The position numbers and the translations under genes were made by a program. A DNA stretch of 64,000 nucleotides, from positions 1 to 64,000 of the forward strand of contig JBMNUI010000001.1 in assembly GCA_050946195.1 (NCBI GenBank). The letters are read 5' to 3'. Within the stretch, counting starts at the first letter, position 1. Each line of letters begins with the position of its first letter. Positions 8,877-16,833 of this stretch are shown here, one piece after another. This DNA is from UMGS1002 sp050946195. GTDB lineage: Bacteria > Bacillota > Clostridia > Oscillospirales > CAG-272. A model generated the notes under the pieces. It was not told where the DNA came from. It saw nothing but the letters and a program-made list of their open reading frames with translations, and did no database searches.

Positions 8877-10022
8877 ATGGACAACTTAAAATGGGTGGCC
8901 GGCTGGGGTGCTTCAATCTCATACATCGCTCAGAACTATGCCGACCATATTGAAGACCAGACCTTCCGTTATGTGATATTCCCGACCATGAACGCCAAGG
9001 CCCTGCGGCTGCACTTCTCCAACCAATACGGGGCGGAGAGCGTGACGGTCGACAAGGTTTACCTTGCCCAGAGGACGACCGGCGAGTATGTAGACCCGGC
9101 GACAAATGCAGAGGTGACCTTCGGCGGGCAGGGAAGCGTGACTATCCCGGCGGGTGGCGAAATTGTGAGCGATGAGGTCCCCTTTGCCGTTGAGGCCGGG
9201 CGGGAATTCTGTGTGAGCATGTATATTGCCGGCCTCACACAGGTAATGACCGGCCATTCAAACAGCGGACCTTATATTACAAAGTATTTCGGTAAGGGCG
9301 ACTGGGCGGCAGAAGCCGGCATGCCGCTTGAGGAGTACGGCGAGGGCGGCCCGTATCTCTTCCTGCACACGATTGACTTTCTGACTTCAGCCGACTGCGC
9401 GGCAATTGTTGCCTTCGGCGACTCGATAACCGCGCAGCCCTGGCCCGACTGCCTGGCGCGCAAGATCTATTCGCTGGGAATTACCAACCGCTCGATAATC
9501 CGCAAGGGAATCGGAGGCAACCGGATTTTGCGCGAGTATAGCTACCGCATAAAGAAACATTGGGGCGAGGCCGGAATAAAGAGATTTGAGCACGATATTA
9601 CGCAGGCCGGCGCCGACCGCGTCTTTGTGCTCCACGGGATAAACGACATCATCCACCCCGGGTCAAGATACTGCCCCATGAGCGAGTTGCCCGACGCCGA
9701 CGAGATGATTGAGCGGGGATACAAAAAGTACATAGAAATTGCCCGGCGGCAAGGGATGAAGATTTATCTGGCGACACTGTTGCCCTGCCCGCGCTGCCTT
9801 GCCGGCGACGGCGTGCGCGAAGAAACCCGCTGCCGCGTCAACGAGTGGATAAGGGCCACCGACCTGGTCGACGGGGTAATAGACTTTGAGCGCGCGGTAA
9901 TGGACCCCCATGACCACAAGCGTATTGCGCCAGAGTATGACAGCGGCGACCAGCTCCACCCGAGCCTCGCCGGTGCCGAGCGCATGGCAGACTCTATTCC
10001 GCTGGAATTCGTGACCGGCTAA
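8877..10022 (+). CDS. SGNH/GDSL-family hydrolase
   Basis: 381 residues with all four SGNH blocks: GDSIT (nucleophile Ser, near residue 180), IRKGIGGNRI (Gly/Asn), HGINDI and the C-terminal DQLHPSLAG (Asp/His dyad). The first 150 residues form a beta-rich extension seen in two-domain SGNH lipases/esterases. No signal peptide is visible, so it is probably cytoplasmic. Likely an esterase or carbohydrate deacetylase; substrate not identifiable. The start follows GGCAGGAGG. The gene follows guaB by 29 bp, but there is no evident metabolic link. Confidence 0.82.
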   Translation: MDNLKWVAGWGASISYIAQNYADHIEDQTFRYVIFPTMNAKALRLHFSNQYGAESVTVDKVYLAQRTTGEYVDPATNAEVTFGGQGSVTIPAGGEIVSDEVPFAVEAGREFCVSMYIAGLTQVMTGHSNSGPYITKYFGKGDWAAEAGMPLEEYGEGGPYLFLHTIDFLTSADCAAIVAFGDSITAQPWPDCLARKIYSLGITNRSIIRKGIGGNRILREYSYRIKKHWGEAGIKRFEHDITQAGADRVFVLHGINDIIHPGSRYCPMSELPDADEMIERGYKKYIEIARRQGMKIYLATLLPCPRCLAGDGVREETRCRVNEWIRATDLVDGVIDFERAVMDPHDHKRIAPEYDSGDQLHPSLAGAERMADSIPLEFVTG

Positions 10023-10038
10023 AGGCCTCAAAAAGCTA

Positions 10039-10067
10039 TTGACAATTTATGCTCTTTGTGATACAAT
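10039..10067 (+). promoter_or_regulatory. Sigma-A promoter for the T-box/gatCAB-aspS operon
   Basis: Consensus TTGACA (10039-10044), 17 bp, TACAAT (10062-10067). Transcription would begin about 10 bp before the T-box leader. Confidence 0.88.
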
Positions 10068-10074
10068 AACGAAA

Positions 10075-10316
10075 TAATGGCGCTGATGAGAGAAGTAACC
10101 CTTATTGTTTGGTTTCAGAGAGCCGCGGGGCGGTGCGACGCGGTACCGGCAGAGGGCGAACAACAACTCGGAGCCGGCGGAAGAAAGCATCTGGCAAGTA
10201 GAACCGCCCGTAGGCAGAGCGTTAATCTGCAAGAGTGAGTTGGCAGACTGCCGGCTAATTTGGGTGGCACCGCGGAAGTCGTCTTTCGTCCCAACAGGGA
10301 AAAGACGACTTTTTTG
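10075..10316 (+). promoter_or_regulatory. T-box riboswitch, probable Asn (and perhaps Glu) specificity
   Basis: The T-box signature TGGGTGGCACCGCGG lies at 10261-10275. It is followed by a terminator helix AAGTCGTCTTT (10276-10286) against AAAGACGACTT (10301-10311) with a T-run. Stem I begins with an AGAGA-type element, and a GAACAACAACTC stretch at 10158-10169 is the likely specifier loop. AAC there fits asparagine, in keeping with the genes downstream; GAA overlaps it and would fit glutamate. Uncharged tRNA should favour the antiterminator and switch the operon on. T-box identity is firm; the specifier assignment is inference. Confidence 0.9.
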
Positions 10317-10448
10317 TTGCCGCTATTGATAGAAATACTTGCAGACGTGGACCCTGCGAAACCGAGAAAGCAAAAGCCCTGCTGCAAAAAGCATCGGGGC
10401 AGACAAGCCCTCAACCGACAAGACAAAATATATTGACGGAGGTATACA

Positions 10449-10736
10449 ATGCGGATAACCAAAGAGTATGTGGAATATGTAGCCGAGCTGTCAAGAATAA
10501 AGCTTGACGATAGCACAACCGAAAAGATGAAAAAAGAGCTCGGGGCGGTCATTGAATATATTGATATTTTGAATCGGCTCAATACCGAGGGCGTCGAGCC
10601 GATGTCGCATGTCTTCCCGATTACCAACGTCATGCGCGAGGATATAGTCAAACCTTCGTATGACCGGGAGGAGATTCTCAGAAACGCTCCCGCGCGAACA
10701 GACGAAACCCTGGTAGTTCCAATAACTATAGAATGA
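10449..10736 (+). CDS. gatC: Asp/Glu-tRNA amidotransferase subunit C
   Basis: 95 residues, the usual GatC length. MRITKEYVEYVAELSRIKLD and the later REDIVKPSYDREEILRNAP are family hallmarks. GatC wraps around GatA and steadies the GatA-GatB interface of the tRNA-dependent amidotransferase. The start follows ACGGAGG. First gene after the T-box, 9 bp before gatA, so the whole set should respond to tRNA charging. Confidence 0.93.
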   Translation: MRITKEYVEYVAELSRIKLDDSTTEKMKKELGAVIEYIDILNRLNTEGVEPMSHVFPITNVMREDIVKPSYDREEILRNAPARTDETLVVPITIE

Positions 10737-10745
10737 GGTGTCGGA

Positions 10746-12218
10746 ATGAACGATATACTGAACATGTCTGCGCTCCAGCTCGGTTCTGCCATAAAAAAAG
10801 GAGAGATAAGCAGCCCCGAGGTTGTCGGGATGCTGTTTGATGCCATTGAAGCAAATGACAAGGCCATAAACGCATATATCACCCTCAACCGCGAGGCGGC
10901 GACAGCGCGCGCCCGTGAGGTCCAGAAAAAAATCCAGAGCGGCGAGCTGACCTCTCCGCTTGCAGGCGTGCCGGTTGCAATCAAGGACAATATATGCACA
11001 AAAGGGCTCAAAACCTCCTGCGCCTCAAAAATCTTAGGGGACTTCACGCCGCCCTACAACGCAACTGTCATTGAGCGGCTTGAAGCGGCAGGGGCTGTGA
11101 TAGCCGGAAAACTCAATATGGATGAGTTTGCGATGGGCTCGACAAACGAGACTTCGTATTACGGCCCTGTCAAAAACCCCTGGGACACAAGCCGGGTGCC
11201 GGGAGGCTCCTCGGGCGGGGCGGCGGCCGCGGTTGCGGCGCGCGAGGCGGTCTTTGCCCTCGGCTCGGACACCGGCGGAAGCATCCGCCAGCCGGCGGCC
11301 TATTGCGGGGTGACCGGATTTAAGCCGACCTACGGGACCGTGTCGCGCTACGGGCTTATTGCCTATGCTTCCTCGCTCGACCAGATAGGCCCGGTTGCAA
11401 AAGACGTCGCCGACTGCGCCGCGATTATGAATCTTATCTGCGGCCGTGACCCTGCCGACTCGACCTCGCTTGACATAAGCCACCCTGACTACCTCGCCGC
11501 GCTTGACGGGGAAGTCAAGGGCATGAAAATCGGCCTGCCGCGCGAATGCTTTGAGGCGGGTCTGGACGACGATGTTGCCGAGAGAGTCAGGGCGGCTGCC
11601 GAAACCCTGCGCTCTGCGGGGGCTGTGGTCGATGAGGTAAGCCTGCCTTTCCTTGACTATGTGGTGCCGACCTATTATATCATCTCCTCGGCAGAGGCCA
11701 GCTCGAACCTCTCGCGCTTTGACGGAATCAAGTACGGAATCCGCAGCAAGAACTACGACGGGCTCACCGATCTCTATAATGCCACGCGCAGCGAGGGATT
11801 CGGCGACGAGGTCAAAAAGCGCATCCTGCTCGGCACCTTCGTGCTCTCATCCGGGTATTATGACGCCTATTACCGCAAGGCATTGCAGGTAAAGGCAATT
11901 ATAAAAAACCACTTTGACACCATATTTGAAAAATACGACCTTATAATCTGCCCGACCTCCCCGCGGACGGCTCCGCTGCTGGGCGAAAGTCTTTCGGACC
12001 CGCTTAAAATGTATCTGTCCGATATTTTCACGGCCTCGGCCAATATCGCGGGGCTACCCGGCTTGTCGGTCCCCTGCGGTTTTGACCATGAGGGTTTGCC
12101 GGTCGGCATGCAGATTATCGGCCAGCGGCTCGGCGAGGTGAAGGTGCTCAGAGCCGGATATGCATACCAGCAGCTGACAAGCTATCACAAAACAGCTCCC
12201 GGAGGTGACCTGAAATGA
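10746..12218 (+). CDS. gatA: Asp/Glu-tRNA amidotransferase subunit A (amidase)
   Basis: 490 residues. Carries the amidase signature with the Ser-cisSer-Lys triad: Lys in VPVAIKDNICTKG near residue 80 and the serines in GGSSGGAAAAVAA and FALGSDTGGSIRQPA (near 155-180). It releases ammonia from glutamine and passes it through a tunnel to GatB. Cytoplasmic, part of the GatCAB heterotrimer. Its stop overlaps the gatB start as ATGA, so translation is probably coupled. Full length, no missing residues seen. Confidence 0.95.
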   Translation: MNDILNMSALQLGSAIKKGEISSPEVVGMLFDAIEANDKAINAYITLNREAATARAREVQKKIQSGELTSPLAGVPVAIKDNICTKGLKTSCASKILGDFTPPYNATVIERLEAAGAVIAGKLNMDEFAMGSTNETSYYGPVKNPWDTSRVPGGSSGGAAAAVAAREAVFALGSDTGGSIRQPAAYCGVTGFKPTYGTVSRYGLIAYASSLDQIGPVAKDVADCAAIMNLICGRDPADSTSLDISHPDYLAALDGEVKGMKIGLPRECFEAGLDDDVAERVRAAAETLRSAGAVVDEVSLPFLDYVVPTYYIISSAEASSNLSRFDGIKYGIRSKNYDGLTDLYNATRSEGFGDEVKKRILLGTFVLSSGYYDAYYRKALQVKAIIKNHFDTIFEKYDLIICPTSPRTAPLLGESLSDPLKMYLSDIFTASANIAGLPGLSVPCGFDHEGLPVGMQIIGQRLGEVKVLRAGYAYQQLTSYHKTAPGGDLK

Positions 12219-13657
12219 AGTGGGAAACGATAATCGGGCTTGAGGTTCACGTCGAGCTTGCCACAAAATCAAAGATATTCTGCGGCTGTTCCACCGAGTT
12301 CGGTGGCGCGCCTAACACCCACTGCTGTCCGGTCTGCGCCGGCATGCCCGGCACGCTTCCGGTGCTCAACAAAAAAGTTCTCGAATACGCCCTGATGGCC
12401 GGCATTGCGCTGGACTGCAAAATCAACCGCTACAACAAATTCGACCGGAAAAACTACTTTTATCCCGACCTGCCTAAGGCTTATCAGATCTCCCAGCTCT
12501 ATCTTCCCTTTGCGGTCGACGGGAGGGTCGAGTATACCACGTGCTCGGGCGAGAAAAAAGTCGTCCGAATACGCGAAATACACATGGAAGAGGACGCCGG
12601 AAAACTGATTCACTCGTCCTATGGCGACTACTCCTACCCGGACTACAACCGCTGCGGGGTTCCGCTGATTGAAATCGTATCCGAACCGGACATGAGGTGC
12701 GCCGAGGAGGCGGTAGGGTACCTCATGTGGCTCAAATCCACCTTTGAGTATATCGGCATCTCGGACGTCAAGATGGAGCAGGGCTCAATGCGTGCCGACA
12801 TAAACCTGTCGGTACGCCCGGCCGGCTCCGATAAGCTCGGGGTGCGTACCGAGATGAAAAACCTCAACTCATTTAAGTCTATCGAGCGGGCGATAATCGA
12901 CGAGTCGCAGCGGCAGATAGAGCTGCTCGAGGCAGGCGGGACCGTAATTCAGGAAACCCGGAAGTGGGACGATAACAAGGGCAGGAGCTTTTCCATGCGC
13001 ACAAAGGAGAACGCGCAGGACTACAGGTATTTCCCCGAGCCCGACATACCGCCGGTCCTGATTGAAGATGAGTGGCTGAAATCGCTTGCCGGGAGCATCC
13101 CCGAGCTGGCGCATGAGAAGCGCGAGCGCTATATCAGGGAGTACGGGCTCACGGAATACGATGCGACGCTTCTGACCGAGAAAAAACAGCTTGCCGAGCT
13201 TTTTGAGCGCACCGTCACGCTTTGCAATGACCCCAAGGAGACCGCAAACTGGATGCTTGGCGACATGATGTATCTGATGAACAGGGATTCGGTCACCGCC
13301 GAGGAGCTCAATATTGACCCTGCTCAGTTTGCCGACTTCGTTATAGCGGTAAAAAGCGGGGTAATCAACCGGACGGTCGCCAAGCCGGTGTTTGAGAAGA
13401 TATTTGCCTCGCATGACTTTAATGTTGCAAAATATATTGAAGAAAACAACCTAAAGCAAATCGACGACGCCGGGCGCATCAGGGAGGCTGCGCTCGAGGT
13501 AATCGCCGGGAACCCCAAAACCGTCGAACAGTATAAAAGCGGCAAGACCAAGGTGTTTGCCTTCTTTATCGGGCAGACCATGAAAAAGCTGCACGGCAAA
13601 GCCAACCCGGCGCTGGTCAACGAGATAGTCACGGAACTGCTGAACAAAGCCGATTAA
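12215..13657 (+). CDS. gatB: Asp/Glu-tRNA amidotransferase subunit B
   Basis: 480 residues beginning MKWETIIGLEVHVELATKSK, the conserved GatB opening. The Zn-site cysteines are present in IFCGCSTEFGGAPNTHCCPVC. The kinase-like core contains the conserved HMEEDAGKLIH and PLIEIVSEPD, and a C-terminal YqeY-like helical domain (from about residue 340) binds tRNA. GatB activates the Asp or Glu on the mischarged tRNA with ATP and amidates it. Overlaps gatA by 4 nt; GGAGGTGA of gatA serves as ribosome site. aspS follows 21 bp later. Confidence 0.95.
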   Translation: MKWETIIGLEVHVELATKSKIFCGCSTEFGGAPNTHCCPVCAGMPGTLPVLNKKVLEYALMAGIALDCKINRYNKFDRKNYFYPDLPKAYQISQLYLPFAVDGRVEYTTCSGEKKVVRIREIHMEEDAGKLIHSSYGDYSYPDYNRCGVPLIEIVSEPDMRCAEEAVGYLMWLKSTFEYIGISDVKMEQGSMRADINLSVRPAGSDKLGVRTEMKNLNSFKSIERAIIDESQRQIELLEAGGTVIQETRKWDDNKGRSFSMRTKENAQDYRYFPEPDIPPVLIEDEWLKSLAGSIPELAHEKRERYIREYGLTEYDATLLTEKKQLAELFERTVTLCNDPKETANWMLGDMMYLMNRDSVTAEELNIDPAQFADFVIAVKSGVINRTVAKPVFEKIFASHDFNVAKYIEENNLKQIDDAGRIREAALEVIAGNPKTVEQYKSGKTKVFAFFIGQTMKKLHGKANPALVNEIVTELLNKAD

Positions 13658-13678
13658 ATACAGAAAGAAGGTAGGACA

Positions 13679-15052
13679 ATGGAATTCCTTGATATCAGCA
13701 AAAAGCCCGATTTGACAGATATTTCGGCTGTTTTGGAAAAATTCAGAAACGGTGAGATAAAGAACGGGTCCCCGATTACCGTCAGGGGCACGCTGTACAG
13801 GATAAAGGAGATGAGCGGGTTTGCCTTTGTCATTGTCCGCTCGCCCCGCCTGGTCTTTCAGTGCATCTGGGATGCCGAGAAGTCGCAGTGCGATATTAAG
13901 GACTTTTCGGTTGAGGAGTGTGTGGAAATCGAGGGCACCATAGTCGCCGAGCCGCGTAGCCGGCTGGGGTTTGATATTCATATCAAAACAATGAAGCGGC
14001 TCTCGGGCCGGGCGGCAGTCCTGCCGGTTGAGATCGGCAACGACAGGAAAATCGAGAAGCTGAATCTCAACACGCTGCTCGACCACAGGGTGCTCACCCT
14101 GCGCAACCCCAAAGTCAGAGCGATTCTGAAAATCTGCGACGGGGTCATGTATGCTTTCAGGACCTTTTTGCGCAGCGAGGGCTTTACCGAGTTTGTAGCT
14201 CCGAAGCTGGTCAGAGCCGGCGCGGAGGGCGGCGCCGATATGTTCGAAGTGGATTACTTCGGCCGCAAGGCTTATCTTGACCAAAGCCCTCAGGTATACA
14301 AGCAGATAATGGTCGGCGTGTTCGGCAGTGTCTTTACGGTAGGGCCGGTTTTCAGGGCAGAGAAATTCAGCACCAACCGGCATATAAACGAGTTTCAGGG
14401 GCTTGACCTTGAGATGGGGTTCATCGACTCCTTCGAGGACATCATGGCTCTTGAGGCACGCATGTTTAAGTTTATGTTCGAGACCCTAAATGAGCAGTAT
14501 GCCCCCGAGCTTGAGATGTACCTCGGGCAGGGAAAGAGGCTGCCGGAGCTTAAAACATTCCTGAAAATAAAGTTCATGGAAGCCAAAAAGCTCTTTGCCG
14601 ACGCCCATCCCGGCGCCAAGGGGCAGGCAGTCCTGCTCGAGCCCGACTTTGCCCCCGAGGAGGAGAAGTGGCTCGGCGAATACTTCAACCGTGAATACGG
14701 TTCCCCGATAGTCTTCGTGACCCACTACCCGACCGTCAAGCGCCCATTCTATACCATGGAGGACCCCGAAGACCCGACCTACACCCTGAGCTTTGACATG
14801 CTGCTGAACGGCCTTGAGGTCACGACCGGCGGCCAGCGCATACACGACTACGAACAGCAGGTTGAAAAAATGAAGCGCCGCCGCATGAATATCGAAGATT
14901 TCTCGGACTATCTGACAATGCACAAATACGGCATGCCGCCGCACGGCGGGCTGGGGTGCAGCCTTGAGAGAATTACGGCAAGCATCCTTGGTCTTGACAC
15001 CGTAAAACGTGCCGCAGCCTTCCCGAGAGACCGCGACAGGCTCAATCCGTAG
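13679..15052 (+). CDS. aspS: Aspartyl-tRNA synthetase, archaeal/eukaryal type, probably non-discriminating
   Basis: 457 residues, far shorter than bacterial AspRS (about 590) because the GAD insertion domain is absent. An OB-fold anticodon domain at about residues 20-115 precedes a class II core with FTEFVAPKLVRAGAEGGADM (motif 2 region), YLDQSPQVYKQIMVGVFGSVF, GPVFRAEKFSTNRHINEFQGLD and the motif 3 end HGGLGCSLERI. This is the archaeal-type AspRS, which in several clostridia charges both tRNA(Asp) and tRNA(Asn). Its place directly after gatB under an Asn-type T-box supports a non-discriminating role that supplies Asp-tRNA(Asn) to GatCAB. Non-discrimination is inference from context. Confidence 0.92.
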   Translation: MEFLDISKKPDLTDISAVLEKFRNGEIKNGSPITVRGTLYRIKEMSGFAFVIVRSPRLVFQCIWDAEKSQCDIKDFSVEECVEIEGTIVAEPRSRLGFDIHIKTMKRLSGRAAVLPVEIGNDRKIEKLNLNTLLDHRVLTLRNPKVRAILKICDGVMYAFRTFLRSEGFTEFVAPKLVRAGAEGGADMFEVDYFGRKAYLDQSPQVYKQIMVGVFGSVFTVGPVFRAEKFSTNRHINEFQGLDLEMGFIDSFEDIMALEARMFKFMFETLNEQYAPELEMYLGQGKRLPELKTFLKIKFMEAKKLFADAHPGAKGQAVLLEPDFAPEEEKWLGEYFNREYGSPIVFVTHYPTVKRPFYTMEDPEDPTYTLSFDMLLNGLEVTTGGQRIHDYEQQVEKMKRRRMNIEDFSDYLTMHKYGMPPHGGLGCSLERITASILGLDTVKRAAAFPRDRDRLNP

Positions 15053-15064
15053 AGTACGCATACG

Positions 15065-15087
15065 CCGGACGGGAAAAGCCCGTCCGG
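15065..15087 (+). terminator. Hairpin after aspS, weak terminator
   Basis: CCGGACGGG (15065-15073) pairs perfectly with 15079-15087 around a 5-nt loop. There is no T-run after it, so termination by this hairpin alone is uncertain. Confidence 0.4.
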
Positions 15088-15113
15088 TAGTTGTAATGTT
15101 GCGAATACATATC

Positions 15114-15131
15114 AATGAATAATTATACAAT
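15114..15131. promoter_or_regulatory. ARG-box-like site upstream of argG
   Basis: AATGAATAATTATACAAT resembles the ArgR operator (TGAAT-N4-ATTCA) with one mismatch in the second half. It lies about 170 bp before the argG promoter. Nothing else is recognisable in 15132-15297. Confidence 0.3.
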
Positions 15132-15297
15132 AGGGAATTACACACAGAACCGCCAAATGGACGATGCAACTCACAGAAAACGGGGTTCACAGAGCAAAAT
15201 ATATGTGCAAGCAGGATAAACATGCACAACAAGTAGAGTCTGATGTCCGGTCAAATGCAATAAATCCCACAAACATTGAGAAATTTCAATAAAGCTA

Positions 15298-15326
15298 TTG
15301 CAATATTATGCAGGATAGTGTAATAT
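15298..15326 (+). promoter_or_regulatory. Sigma-A promoter for argG
   Basis: TTGCAA (15298-15303), 17 bp, TAATAT (15321-15326). Confidence 0.6.
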
Positions 15327-15362
15327 ATATTCATTATCAATACACAAACGGAGAGACTTGAG

Positions 15363-16592
15363 ATGGATAAGAGCAAAATAAAAAAGGTTGTGCTGGCCTA
15401 TTCCGGCGGGCTTGACACCTCGATTATTATCCCGTGGCTGAAGGAGAACTACAACAACTGCGAGGTCATAGCCGTATGCGGCAACTTCGGGCAGAGTGAC
15501 GAGCTGGTCGGCCTTGAGGAAAAGGCGCTCAAGACCGGCGCCTCCAAACTCTACATTGAGGACCTTGCCCGCGAGTTTCTCGAGGAGTATGTCTTCCCCT
15601 GCGTTCAGGCCGGGGCGCTTTACGAGGACTACATGCTCGGCACCGCGCTTGCGCGCCCGCCGATTGCCAAACGGGTGGCAGAGATAGCGCTGGCAGAAGG
15701 CGCCGATGCGGTCTGCCACGGCTGCACTGGGAAGGGAAACGACCAGGTGCGCTTTGAGCTGGCGATAAAGGCCTTCGCGCCCGATATGCCGATAATTGCG
15801 CCGTGGCGCGAGTGGAACATCAAGTCTCGCGACGAGGAAATAGACTATGCAGAGGCGCACGGCGTGCCGCTGAAAATCAGCCGCGAGACCAACTATTCAA
15901 AGGATAAAAACATCTGGCACCTCTCGCATGAGGGGCTTGACCTTGAGGACCCGGCAAACGAGCCGCAATATAACAAACCCGGCTTTCTTGAAATGGGGGT
16001 ATCCCCCGAGGCGGCGCCCGACAAGCCGACATATGTCACGATTCACTTTGAGGCCGGCGTGCCGACTGCGGTCGACGGGGAAGTGCTCGACCCGATATCG
16101 CTTGTCAGGAAACTCAACAAGCTCGGTGGCGAGAACGGTATCGGACTGCTTGACATTGTTGAGAACCGTCTTGTCGGCATGAAGAGCCGGGGGGTTTATG
16201 AAACCCCCGGCGGTACAATCCTCTACCGCGCGCACAAGGTGCTTGAGACCATCTGCCTTGACAGAGAGACCGCCCACTACAAGGCACTGGTCGCACAGAA
16301 GCTCGGCGAACAGGTATATTACGGGCTGTGGTTTACCCCGCTTACCGAGGCGATACTTGCCTTTGTGAAATCGACCCAGAAGTATGTCACCGGCGACGTC
16401 ACCCTCAAACTCTACAAGGGCAACATGATAAATGCAGGCGTAACCTCGCCTTACTCGCTCTACGACGCAGAAATAGCCACCTTCAACGAGGACAACGTCT
16501 ACAACCAGAGTGACGCCACCGGATTTATAAATCTCTTCGGGCTGCAGTCAAAGATAATCGCCAAAAAGAAGAAAGGAAACAACATTAAATAA
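15363..16592 (+). CDS. argG: Argininosuccinate synthase
   Basis: 409 residues. Condenses citrulline and aspartate with ATP. The PP-loop is at the N-terminus (VVLAYSGGLDTSIIIPWL), followed by HGCTGKGNDQVRFE and REWNIKSRDEEIDYA, all typical of ArgG. The start ATG follows GGAGAG by 6-7 nt. First gene of the arginine block; separated from argH by 241 bp that hold a repeat array, so argH may depend on read-through or an unseen promoter. Confidence 0.95.
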   Translation: MDKSKIKKVVLAYSGGLDTSIIIPWLKENYNNCEVIAVCGNFGQSDELVGLEEKALKTGASKLYIEDLAREFLEEYVFPCVQAGALYEDYMLGTALARPPIAKRVAEIALAEGADAVCHGCTGKGNDQVRFELAIKAFAPDMPIIAPWREWNIKSRDEEIDYAEAHGVPLKISRETNYSKDKNIWHLSHEGLDLEDPANEPQYNKPGFLEMGVSPEAAPDKPTYVTIHFEAGVPTAVDGEVLDPISLVRKLNKLGGENGIGLLDIVENRLVGMKSRGVYETPGGTILYRAHKVLETICLDRETAHYKALVAQKLGEQVYYGLWFTPLTEAILAFVKSTQKYVTGDVTLKLYKGNMINAGVTSPYSLYDAEIATFNEDNVYNQSDATGFINLFGLQSKIIAKKKKGNNIK

Positions 16593-16670
16593 TCGCAGGT
16601 TTTGATATTGCTACCCCGCGGCAAATTGAATGGATATATGACCCGCGAAAACTAAAAGCAAGAGGTTTGT

Positions 16671-16820
16671 GAAAGTTTTTTGAAGATTCTTAAGGAACTT
16701 TTTTGAAAAAAGTTCCTTAAGCAGGGGTTCGGGGGCAGAGCCCCCGAAGAAAAAATGGGGGTTTGGGGGCAATGCCCCCGAAGAAAAAATGAGGGCCCGA
16801 GGGCAGAGCCCCCGAAGAAA
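16671..16820 (+). repeat. Palindromic intergenic repeat, copy 2 (longest, three GC units)
   Basis: A 33-bp near-perfect palindrome (CTTAAGGAACTTTTTT at 16689-16704, one G, then its complement to 16721) is followed by three tandem units of about 33 bp. Each contains a GGGGGCAGAGCCCCC-type hairpin and ends in GAAGAAA. Unlike the other copies it lies between codirectional genes (argG and argH), and its last unit runs into the argH ribosome site. Confidence 0.85.
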
Positions 16821-16833
16821 GGATAGAGACATT

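Noticed and set aside
10115..11047. 310-codon minus-strand frame across the T-box and gatC
   Set aside because: Antisense to the T-box and to gatC/gatA; low-complexity translation.
13451..14383. 310-codon minus-strand frame across gatB/aspS
   Set aside because: Runs antisense over conserved synthetase and amidotransferase motifs and has no recognisable domain or ribosome site.
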